DNA of 64,000 nt, from contig NZ_WSUT01000005.1 in the NCBI RefSeq assembly GCF_009789535.1, positions 868,001 through 932,000 of the forward strand, written 5' to 3'. The stretch is from Sphingomonas carotinifaciens. GTDB taxonomy: Bacteria; Pseudomonadota; Alphaproteobacteria; Sphingomonadales; Sphingomonadaceae. Shown one piece after another: positions 40,687-47,443 of the stretch (the stretch's first letter is position 1; the number at the start of each line of letters is the position of its first letter). Below the pieces are notes generated by a model, which saw only the letters and a list, made by a program, of their open reading frames with translations, did no database searches and was not told where the DNA came from. The position numbers were made by a program, and so were the translations under genes.

Positions 40687-41993
40687 GCCGGGGGCAGGAC
40701 TGGGTGCGGGCGGTGGCGGCGCTGCCCGTGGGCGAGCGGTGGCGCGAGATCCTGACGCTGCCGCCCGAACATCGTGCCGCGGTGCTGCGCGACTTCGCGG
40801 TGTGGGCGGAGCCGGGGCAGTTGCCGCCGCATGACGACTGGGCGGTGTGGCTGATGCGCGCCGGGCGCGGTTTCGGCAAGACGCGGGCGGGTGCGGAATG
40901 GGTGGTGCAGGTGGCGCGGGGCGACCCGGAGGCGCGGATCGCGCTGGTCGGCGGCACCATGGCGGATGTGGAGCGGGTGATGATCGGCGGCGAAAGCGGC
41001 CTGCTGGCCTGTGCGCGCAGTGCCGATGGCGCGGTGTGGAAGCGCAGCGAACAGGCGGTGCACTTTGCCAGCGGGGCGGTCGCCTATGGCTATTCGGCGG
41101 AAGCGCCCGAGGGGCTGCGCGGGCCGCAGCATCATGCGGCGTGGTGCGACGAACTGGGCAAGTGGCGGAGCGGCGACGTGGCGTGGGACAATCTGGTGAT
41201 GGGCATGCGGCTGGGCGAGCGGCCGCGGCTGGTGGTGACGACGACGCCGCGGCCGACCGTGCTGATGCGCCGGGTGATGGCCTTGCCGCAATTGGTCGAG
41301 ACGCACGGCACGACGCGGGACAATCCGTATCTGCCGGACAGTTACCGGGCGATGATGGAGGCGTCCTACGCCGGCACGCGGCTGGGCCGGCAGGAGCTGG
41401 ACGGCGAGATGGTCGAGGAGGTGGAGGGCGCGCTGTGGAGCCGGGCGCTGCTCGATCGGCAGCGGGTGGCGGTGGCGCCGGAGCTGGTGCGCGTGGTGGT
41501 CGGCGTCGATCCGCCGGCCGGAATCGGCGGCGATGCGTGCGGGATCGTCGCGGTCGGGCTGGGGCGGGACGGACACGGCTATGTGCTGGCGGATGCGAGC
41601 GTTGTCGGTGCCTCGCCCGATGGCTGGGCACGGGCGGTGGCGGCGTGCGCGGAGCGGGTGGGCGCGGACCGGGTGGTGGCGGAGGCGAACCAGGGCGGCG
41701 CGATGGTGGAAAGCGTGCTGCGCGCCTGCGAGGCGACGCTGCCGGTGAAGCTGGTCCATGCCCGCCACGGCAAGGCGGCACGGGCGGAGCCGGTGGCGGC
41801 GCTGTTCGAGGCGGGGCGGGCGTTTCATGTCGGGGCGCTGGATGCGCTGGAGGATGAACTCTGCGGGCTGCTGGCGGCGGGGGGCTATGCCGGGCCGGGA
41901 CGCTCGCCGGACCGGGCGGACGCGATGGTGTGGGCGATGACCGAGGTGATGCTGCGCGGGCGTGGGGGCATGCCCGGGGTGCGGGTGGTTTGA
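40683..41993 (+). CDS. GTA large terminase / DNA-packaging ATPase (gp2)
   Basis: The protein has 436 aa. DWAVWLMRAGRGFGKTRAGA contains the Walker A-like RAGRGFGKTR (59-68). AWCDELGKW follows as Walker B, with Asp and Glu (DE). The nuclease half has VVVGVDPPAG with a leading Asp, VVAEANQGG, and the terminal DRADAMVWAMTEV, matching RNase-H-like terminase nucleases. It powers headful packaging of host DNA into GTA capsids. It overlaps gp1, and the palindromic repeat at 42.0 kb separates it from the portal gene. Confidence 0.92.
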   Translation: MSRGQDWVRAVAALPVGERWREILTLPPEHRAAVLRDFAVWAEPGQLPPHDDWAVWLMRAGRGFGKTRAGAEWVVQVARGDPEARIALVGGTMADVERVMIGGESGLLACARSADGAVWKRSEQAVHFASGAVAYGYSAEAPEGLRGPQHHAAWCDELGKWRSGDVAWDNLVMGMRLGERPRLVVTTTPRPTVLMRRVMALPQLVETHGTTRDNPYLPDSYRAMMEASYAGTRLGRQELDGEMVEEVEGALWSRALLDRQRVAVAPELVRVVVGVDPPAGIGGDACGIVAVGLGRDGHGYVLADASVVGASPDGWARAVAACAERVGADRVVAEANQGGAMVESVLRACEATLPVKLVHARHGKAARAEPVAALFEAGRAFHVGALDALEDELCGLLAAGGYAGPGRSPDRADAMVWAMTEVMLRGRGGMPGVRVV

Positions 41994-41999
41994 GCGTAA

Positions 42000-42200
42000 C
42001 GCCCTCTCCCCTGCGGGGAGAGGGAGGGGCCCGTCGCGAAGCGATGGGAGGGTGAGGGGGTGCCAAGCAGGGGTGGCGTTTGGGGCGGCCCCTCACCCTC
42101 CCCACGGCTTGCGCCGCGGGGCCCCTCCAGCATCAGGTCGCCCATGCCCCCGGCATGGGCTGAACAGCGCGGGGCGCTGTTCACCTGATGCTCCCCGGAG
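42000..42200. repeat. palindromic intergenic repeat, copy 1 (between terminase and portal)
   Basis: This is a composite of several dyads: CCCTCTCCCCTGCGGGGAGAGGG, split as CCCTCTCCCC/GGGGAGAGGG; GTCGCGAAGCGATGGG; CCCATGCCCCCGGCATGGG; and GAACAGCGCGGGGCGCTGTTC (10-bp arms). It shares modules with copy 2 at 47221-47420, but in a different order. It lies within the GTA operon and adds about 230 bp before the portal gene. Confidence 0.85.
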
Positions 42201-42226
42201 TGGCGAGGGAGAGAAAGGAGATACAC

Positions 42227-43333
42227 ATGCGGATATTCAGGCGCCGGCAGGCGGACGGAGCTGCGCGGCCTTTGCTGGGGCAGGGGTGGGCGCGGTCGGG
42301 GGTGCCGATCACGGGGGGCGGGGCGCCGTCCTATGAAACGCAGGTGCGCGAGGGCTATGCGCGCAATGCGGTGGCGCAGCGGGCGGTGAAGCTGGTCGCG
42401 GGCGGGGTGGCGGATGTGCCGCTGGTCGCGGGCGATCCGGCGCTGCTGACATTGATCCAGGCGCGCAGTGCGGGACAGTCGCTGCTAGAGACGGTGGCGG
42501 CGCAGATGCTGCTGCATGGCAATGCCTATGTGCAGATCCTGCGCGACGGCGAGGGCAATGCGGCGGAACTCTATGCGCTCCGGCCCGAGCGGGTGAGCGT
42601 GGAGGCGGATGCGGGCGGATGGCCGGCGGCGTACACCTACCGCGTGGGGACGCGCAGCCACCGGCTGGGGGCGGACCCGGTGCGGCCGCATGTCATCCAC
42701 CTGAAGGCGTTCCATCCGCTGGACGATCATTACGGGCTGGGCTGTCTGGGCGCGGCGGCGGGCGCGATCGGCATCCACAATGCGGCCGCCGCCTGGAACC
42801 GGGCGCTGCTGGACAATGCGGCGCGGCCGTCGGGTGCGCTGGTCTATGATCCGGGTGACGGATCGGTGCTGAGCGCGGAGCAGTTCGAGCGGTTGCGCGC
42901 CGAGATGGACGGCTTTGCCGGGGCGGGCAATGCCGGGCGGCCGATGCTGCTGGAGGGCGGGCTGAAATGGCAGGCGATGAGCCTGTCGCCCGCCGACATG
43001 GATTTCGTCGGCTGCAAGGCGGCGGCGGCGCGCGAGATCGCGCTGGCCTTTGGCGTGCCGCCGATGCTGCTCGGGCTGCCCGGCGACAATGCCTATGCCA
43101 ATTACCGGGAGGCCAATCGCGCGCTGTTCCGCCTGGCGGTGCTGCCGCTGGCGACGGCGATCCTGTCCGGCCTGTCGCAAGGGTTGGCGGGATGGTTCGC
43201 GGATGCCGCGCTGGCGGTCGACCTGAACCGTGTGACCGCGCTGGCCGAGGAGCGGCAGGCGCTGTGGGCGAGCGTGTCGGCGGCCGATTTCCTGAGCGCG
43301 GAGGAGAAGCGGCATCTGGTGGGGCTGGCATGA
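42227..43333 (+). CDS. GTA portal protein (gp3, HK97 type)
   Basis: The protein has 368 aa. ATG 42227 follows GAAAGGAG. The HK97 portal pattern: YETQVREGYARNAVAQRAVK, LLETVAAQMLLHGNAYVQIL, IHLKAFHPLDDHYGLGCLGA, and IALAFGVPPMLLGLPGDNAY, which is the diagnostic block. It forms the dodecameric ring through which DNA enters the capsid and to which gp6 attaches. It overlaps the protease gene by ATGA. Length and order match RcGTA gp3. Confidence 0.93.
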   Translation: MRIFRRRQADGAARPLLGQGWARSGVPITGGGAPSYETQVREGYARNAVAQRAVKLVAGGVADVPLVAGDPALLTLIQARSAGQSLLETVAAQMLLHGNAYVQILRDGEGNAAELYALRPERVSVEADAGGWPAAYTYRVGTRSHRLGADPVRPHVIHLKAFHPLDDHYGLGCLGAAAGAIGIHNAAAAWNRALLDNAARPSGALVYDPGDGSVLSAEQFERLRAEMDGFAGAGNAGRPMLLEGGLKWQAMSLSPADMDFVGCKAAAAREIALAFGVPPMLLGLPGDNAYANYREANRALFRLAVLPLATAILSGLSQGLAGWFADAALAVDLNRVTALAEERQALWASVSAADFLSAEEKRHLVGLA

Positions 43334-43713
43334 CGCTGGCGTTCGCGGGCTATGCGGCGGTGTGGGACCGGGTGGACCGCGCGGGCGACGTGATGCGGCG
43401 CGGCGCCTTTGCCGGGGCGGGGCCGGTGCCCTTGCTGTGGCAGCACCGGGGCCACGCGGTCGGGCGGATCGACGGGCTGCGCGAGGATGCGACCGGGCTG
43501 TGGGCCTGGGGGCGGATCGACGATCCGGCGCTGGCGCCGCTGGTGCGCAGCGGGACGGTGGCGGGACTGTCGGTGGGATACCGGCCCGGGCAGGTGATGC
43601 AGGGCGCGCGGCGCGCGATCCTGGCGGCGACCCTGGTCGAGGTGAGCGTGGTCGCGGTGCCGATGCAGCCGCTGGCGCGGATTTGCGAAGTTTCTTGTGG
43701 GGGAGTGGAATGA
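43330..43713 (+). CDS. GTA prohead protease (gp4, HK97 family)
   Basis: The protein has 127 aa. FAGYAAVWDRVDRAGDVMRR, then PLLWQHRGHAVGRI (catalytic His) and SGTVAGLSVGYRPG (catalytic Ser) are the herpesvirus/HK97 S78-type protease motifs, followed by LVEVSVVAVPMQPLA. It trims the capsid protein during maturation. It is short for the family (typically 150-200 aa) but retains both catalytic regions. It overlaps its neighbours on both sides by ATGA. Confidence 0.92.
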   Translation: MTLAFAGYAAVWDRVDRAGDVMRRGAFAGAGPVPLLWQHRGHAVGRIDGLREDATGLWAWGRIDDPALAPLVRSGTVAGLSVGYRPGQVMQGARRAILAATLVEVSVVAVPMQPLARICEVSCGGVE

Positions 43714-44711
43714 TGGACGTGATCGAACGGCCGGTGCTGGACGGGGCGAGCGCCAAGCGGGACGGCGCCTTTGCCGGCTTCGTGCGGACGGGGGCGACGG
43801 TGGAACTGAAGGCGTTCACCGGCACGACCGGCGATGCGGGCGGCTATGCCGTGCCGCGCGAGATCGATGCGACGATCGATGCGGTGCTGAAAAGCGCCTC
43901 GCCGATCCGGGGCATCGCCAATGTGGTGAAGGTGGGGTCGGCCGGGTATCGCAAGCTGGTGACGACGGGCGGCACGCCGTCCGGCTGGGCGGGCGAGACG
44001 CAAGCGCGGCCGGAGACGGGCACGCCCGTCTTTGCCGAGATCGCACCGCCGATGGGCGAACTGTTCGCCAATCCGTCGGCCAGCCAGGCGATGCTGGACG
44101 ATGCCGCCTTCGACGTGGAGGACTGGCTGGCGAGCGAGATCGCCGCGGAGTTCGCGCGCGCCGAGGGGGCGGCGTTCGTGGACGGCGACGGGGTAAACCG
44201 GCCGCGCGGCTTCCTGCGCGCGCCGATCGCGGCGACGGGCGATGCGGCGCGGCCGTTCGGGACGCTGCAATATCTGGCCAGCGGCACGGCGGGCAATTTC
44301 GGGGCGGATGCGGGCGAGCGCCTGATCGATCTGGTGCAGATGCTGCGTGCGCCGTACCGGCAGGGGGCGTGCTTCGTGATGAACGCGGCGACGGTGGCGC
44401 GCATCCGCAAGCTGAAGACGCTGGACGGCCGCTTTCTGTGGGCGCCCGGGCTGGTCGCGGGTCAGCCGGCGACGCTGCTGGGCTATCCGGTGGTGGAAGC
44501 CGAGGACATGCCCGACATCGCCGCCGATGCCCCGGCGATCGCGTTCGGCAATTTCCGGGCGGGCTATCTGGTGGCGGAACGATCCGAAACCGCGATCCTG
44601 CGCGATCCGTACACGAACAAGCCGTTCGTGACCTTTTACGCGACCAAGCGGGTCGGCGGATGCGTGAGCGATTCCCAGGCGATCAAGCTGATGCGCTTCT
44701 CGGCGAACTGA
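43710..44711 (+). CDS. GTA major capsid protein (gp5, HK97 fold)
   Basis: The protein has 333 aa. GAFAGFVRTGATVELKAFTG, then TGDAGGYAVPREIDATIDAV is the typical HK97 capsid region just after the scaffold or delta part. PETGTPVFAEIAPPMGELFA, GYPVVEAEDMPDIAADAPAI, then RDPYTNKPFVTFYATKRVGG complete the fold. Compared with phage HK97 the N-terminal scaffold domain is very short (about 30 aa), as in some GTAs. A hairpin follows the gene, which may set its mRNA level relative to the tail genes. Confidence 0.93.
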   Translation: MMDVIERPVLDGASAKRDGAFAGFVRTGATVELKAFTGTTGDAGGYAVPREIDATIDAVLKSASPIRGIANVVKVGSAGYRKLVTTGGTPSGWAGETQARPETGTPVFAEIAPPMGELFANPSASQAMLDDAAFDVEDWLASEIAAEFARAEGAAFVDGDGVNRPRGFLRAPIAATGDAARPFGTLQYLASGTAGNFGADAGERLIDLVQMLRAPYRQGACFVMNAATVARIRKLKTLDGRFLWAPGLVAGQPATLLGYPVVEAEDMPDIAADAPAIAFGNFRAGYLVAERSETAILRDPYTNKPFVTFYATKRVGGCVSDSQAIKLMRFSAN

Positions 44712-44906
44712 GCCGGGAAAAGGCGGGGCAGCCGACAAGGGGCTGCCCCGTAGTTCAGGGAGGAAGCCGAACCACACAGGGGGGAGGTGGAACGGCTGGG
44801 CCGATGTCCGAGGGGGTCGGGCAGCGGCCGACTCACCCTTTGGCGGTAAACTGTGACGCCCATGTGTCGCTGTGTTGCCGCCATGTTTCCGGAAGGATGA
44901 AAAATA
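44712..44906. other. intergenic region after the capsid gene
   Basis: This is the only long non-coding stretch of the head-tail operon other than the repeats. It contains the hairpin at 44725-44749. No internal promoter is obvious. Confidence 0.5.
44725..44749 (+). terminator. hairpin after capsid gene, partial terminator or attenuator
   Basis: GGGGCAGCC (44725-44733) pairs with GGCTGCCCC (44741-44749) across a 7-nt loop. No T-run follows, so it is more likely an mRNA-stabilising or attenuating hairpin than a full terminator. The position right after the highly expressed capsid gene is typical for such control. Confidence 0.6.
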
Positions 44907-45380
44907 ATGATCCAGGGACTGGCGGCGTTGCCGGCGGCGGCGGTGGCCGCGGCGGCCGGCGCGGTGGCGGAGCGCGTCCACCGCGACGCCGTGGAGCCGG
45001 CGATCGCGGCGGCGGCGGTGACGGCCGCGGAGGATTTCTGCGGCCGCGTGCTGATCGCGCGCGATGCGGTGCAGGTGGTGGAGGCGGGCGGCGGCTGGCA
45101 GGCGCTGGTCCACGGACCGGTGCGTGGCATCGCGGGCACGCATCCCGTCGACATCGATGCCGGCGGCACCGGCTGGGTGCGTGTGGGGGCGCGCACCACC
45201 GTGCGGTACCAGGCGGGGCTGGCGGAGGACTGGGCCGCGCTGCCGCCCGGCATCGTGCAGGGGATCGCGCTGTTCGGCGCGGTTCTGGCGACCGACGGGG
45301 CCGATGCGCCGCTGCCCGCCGGCGTGACGGCCCTGTGGCGGCCGTGGCGGCGGGTGCGGATCGGAGCGCACCGCGCATGA
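44907..45380 (+). CDS. GTA head-tail adaptor (gp6-like)
   Basis: The protein has 157 aa. The Ala-rich helical N-terminus with AAVTAAEDFCGRVLIARDAV fits the gp6-like connector family (phage_GP20/HK97 gp6 fold). GTHPVDIDAGGTGWVRVGAR and the C-terminal PPGIVQGIALFGAVLATDG are the conserved blocks of alphaproteobacterial GTA gp6. It forms the ring under the portal. It overlaps the gp8 gene directly by ATGA, leaving no room for a gp7 stopper. Confidence 0.8.
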   Translation: MIQGLAALPAAAVAAAAGAVAERVHRDAVEPAIAAAAVTAAEDFCGRVLIARDAVQVVEAGGGWQALVHGPVRGIAGTHPVDIDAGGTGWVRVGARTTVRYQAGLAEDWAALPPGIVQGIALFGAVLATDGADAPLPAGVTALWRPWRRVRIGAHRA

Positions 45381-45757
45381 GCGCGCGGGAAGCGGTGGGG
45401 CGCGGCGTGCTGGCGGCGTTGCAGGGGATGGCGGGATGCCCCGTATTCGATGCGGCACCGGCACGCGCGCGCGTCCCGTTTGGGGTGGTGAGCGAGCCGG
45501 TGCTGCTGCCCTGGCCGGCGAGCGGCGTGGAGGGGTGGGAAGCGCGCGTGACGCTGGTGCTGAGCGACGAGGGCGAGCGGCCGGTGCGGCTGCGCACCCT
45601 GGCGGCGGCGGCGGAGGGAGTGGCGCTGCCGAGCGTGATCGAGGGGTGGCGGGTCGCGGGATGGCGGCTGGTGCGCAGCCGCATGGTGCGGGGAAGCGCC
45701 GGGCGCTGGACGGCGACGCTGGAATGGGTGGCGCGGGTGTTCCGCGCCGAAGGCTAG
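45377..45757 (+). CDS. GTA tail terminator (gp8, DUF3168)
   Basis: The protein has 126 aa. GVLAALQGMAGCPVFDAAPA and PFGVVSEPVLLPWPASGVEG, then WEARVTLVLSDEGERPVRLR form the DUF3168 pattern, a tail-completion fold that caps the tail tube at the neck. In RcGTA this is gp8. The gene follows gp6 by an ATGA overlap, so the stopper gp7 is either missing, very diverged, or merged into its neighbours. Confidence 0.82.
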   Translation: MSAREAVGRGVLAALQGMAGCPVFDAAPARARVPFGVVSEPVLLPWPASGVEGWEARVTLVLSDEGERPVRLRTLAAAAEGVALPSVIEGWRVAGWRLVRSRMVRGSAGRWTATLEWVARVFRAEG

Positions 45758-45769
45758 GAGGAGAGGGGC

Positions 45770-46177
45770 ATGGGAATCGAGAAGGGCAGCGCGTTCCTGT
45801 TGAAGGTGGGCGACGGGGCGACGCCGCCGGCCTTTGCGACGGTGGCGGGGCTGCGCACGACGCAGCTGAGCGTCAATGGCGAGGCGGTGGTGGTCACCAG
45901 CAAGGATTCGGGCGGCTGGCGCGAACTGCTGTCGGGCGCGGGCGTACGGCATGTCAGTGTGGCGGGCGCGGGCGTGTTCACCGGATCGGCGGCGGAGGCG
46001 CGGCTGCGCGGCCATGCGCTGGCCGGCACGATCGACACCTATCGGCTGAGTTTCGAGGGGGGCGAGACGATGACCGGGCGGTTCCTGGTGACGCGGCTGG
46101 ACTATGCCGGCGATTTCAACGGCGAGCGGTCCTACACGGTGGCGCTGGAAAGCTCCGGCACGGTGGTGTCGGCATGA
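45770..46177 (+). CDS. GTA major tail tube protein (gp9, TP901-1 type)
   Basis: The protein has 135 aa. FLLKVGDGATPPAFATVAGL and VNGEAVVVTSKDSGGWRELL are the highly conserved TP901-1 major tail N-terminal blocks. GTIDTYRLSFEGGETMTGRF and SSGTVVSA close the fold. It polymerises into the tail tube around the tape measure. It stands 12 bp after gp8 with AGGAGGAGAGG upstream, so it is probably strongly translated, as expected for a multi-copy protein. Confidence 0.92.
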   Translation: MGIEKGSAFLLKVGDGATPPAFATVAGLRTTQLSVNGEAVVVTSKDSGGWRELLSGAGVRHVSVAGAGVFTGSAAEARLRGHALAGTIDTYRLSFEGGETMTGRFLVTRLDYAGDFNGERSYTVALESSGTVVSA

Positions 46178-46485
46178 GCGGGGCAAATCCGATACGGGGC
46201 GAAGCCGCTTTGCGGGTCGGCGGGGCCGAGCTGGTGTTGCGGCCATCCTTCCAGGCGCTGGTCGCAGCGGAGGGCGAGTTGGGATCGCTGTTCGCGCTGG
46301 TCGAGAAGGCGGCGGAGGGCGGGCTGTCGCTGGGCGAGATCGCCGGGCTGTTCTGGCACTGCCTGCGCGAGGTGCCCGAGGGCGTGACGCGCGAGCGGCT
46401 GGGCGAGGCACTGGTCGAACTGGGGCTGGCGGCGGTGGCGCCGATCCTGAAGCGGCTGCTGACGCAGATTCTGGGCGGGCGGTGA
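46174..46485 (+). CDS. GTA gp10-like tail assembly protein
   Basis: The protein has 103 aa. NPIRGEAALRVGGAELVLRP then FQALVAAEGELGSLFALVEK are characteristic of the GTA-gp10 family (tail tube GTA-gp10-like). The rest is helical and ends LKRLLTQILGGR. In RcGTA-type clusters this and the next gene act like a tail assembly chaperone pair, the counterpart of the G/GT frameshift product of lambda. It overlaps both neighbours. Confidence 0.85.
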   Translation: MSGANPIRGEAALRVGGAELVLRPSFQALVAAEGELGSLFALVEKAAEGGLSLGEIAGLFWHCLREVPEGVTRERLGEALVELGLAAVAPILKRLLTQILGGR

Positions 46486-46673
46486 GTTTCGCCGAGCGGG
46501 CGGGGCGGCTGGCGGGAATGGCGGGGGCGGTGCTGGGCTGGCCGCCCGACCGCTTCTGGGCGGCGACGCCGGCAGAACTGGCGGCGGTGGTGCGCGCGGT
46601 GACCGGCGAGGCGGAGGCGCCGGTCGATGCCGCGACGCTGGGACGGATGCGGGAGGCATGTCCGGATGGATGA
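46482..46673 (+). CDS. GTA gp10.1-like tail assembly chaperone (DUF2376)
   Basis: The protein has 63 aa with GTG start 46482, overlapping the gp10 stop as GTGA. The sequence AGAVLGWPPDRFWAATPAEL is the core of the DUF2376 / phage tail assembly chaperone family. It is followed by an 8-bp overlap with the tape-measure gene. Because of its size and GTG start it is easily missed. Confidence 0.85.
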   Translation: MSFAERAGRLAGMAGAVLGWPPDRFWAATPAELAAVVRAVTGEAEAPVDAATLGRMREACPDG

Positions 46674-47220
46674 GTTCGACGAGATGACGGCGCGGGTGCG
46701 GCTGGACCGCCGCGCCTTTGCCGAGGAGGTCGCGGTGATGCGGCGCGAACTGGCGGATGGGCTGGGTGATGGCGCGGAGCGGGGTGCGCGGGTGGTGGAG
46801 GCGGCGCTGCTGCGCGCGGTGCGGACCGGCAGCTTCGGGTTCGAGGAGCTGAAGGCGACCGCGCTGTCCGCGCTGGATGCGATCGCGGCGGCGGCGGTGA
46901 AGGCGGGGGTCGATGCGATCGGGGCCGGTGCGGGCGGCGGCGGGTTGCTGGCCGGGTTGGGGGCGCTGGTACGCGGCCTGCCGGGGCGGGCGACCGGTGG
47001 GCCGGTGACGGCGGGGCGCGGCTATCTGGTGGGCGAGCGCGGGCCGGAACTGTTCGTGCCGACGGGGCAGGGGCGGGTGGAGCCTTTGGCCGCGGGCGGG
47101 GTGCGCGAGGTGCGGGTGGCGATCAGCGTGCAGGCGGCGGCGGGGGAAGCGCCGGCGGCGCTGGCGCGGTCCGGGCGGCAGGTGGCGCGGGCGGTTCGGG
47201 CGGCGCTTGCTGAGGATTGA
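46666..47220 (+). CDS. GTA short tape-measure protein (gp11)
   Basis: The protein has 184 aa. It is helical at the start (RLDRRAFAEEVAVMRRELAD), with a Gly-rich hydrophobic centre (about 83-110) and a C-terminal PGRATGGPVTAGRGYLVGER then GPELFVPTGQGRV, which is the usual end of tape-measure proteins. GTA tails are short, and RcGTA gp11 is about 220 aa, so this length would give a slightly shorter tail. The palindromic repeat copy 2 begins immediately after its stop. Confidence 0.88.
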   Translation: MDEFDEMTARVRLDRRAFAEEVAVMRRELADGLGDGAERGARVVEAALLRAVRTGSFGFEELKATALSALDAIAAAAVKAGVDAIGAGAGGGGLLAGLGALVRGLPGRATGGPVTAGRGYLVGERGPELFVPTGQGRVEPLAAGGVREVRVAISVQAAAGEAPAALARSGRQVARAVRAALAED

Positions 47221-47420
47221 ATGGCGTTGCGTTTGGGGCGGCCCCTCACCCTCCCATCGCTGGCGCGATGGGCCCCTCCAGCATCGGGTGAACAGCGCCC
47301 CGCGCTGTTCAGTCCATGCCGGGGGCATGGACGACCCGATGCTCCCCGGAGGGGAGAGGGGTTTGGTGGTGCCCTCTCCCCTCCGGGGAGAGGGTTGGGT
47401 GAGGGGTCGCCAAGCAGAGC
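47221..47420. repeat. palindromic intergenic repeat, copy 2 (between gp11 and gp12)
   Basis: It shares long blocks with copy 1 at 42000-42200: GCGTTTGGGGCGGCCCCTCA, GGGCCCCTCCAGCATC, GAACAGCGC...GCGCTGTTC, GGCATGG, GATGCTCCCCGGAG and CCCTCTCCCCT...GGGGAGAGGG with GTCGCCAAGCAG. Here the module with GCGTTTGGGG comes first and the CCCTCTCCCC module second, the reverse of copy 1. Each module is itself a dyad. Confidence 0.85.
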
Positions 47421-47443
47421 TGCGCTTTCGTTAGGGGGATATC

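Noticed and set aside
40057..42105. 682-aa minus-strand Pro/Arg-rich frame opposite the terminase genes
   Set aside because: Low-complexity shadow with no domain pattern; the terminase genes on the + strand are certain.
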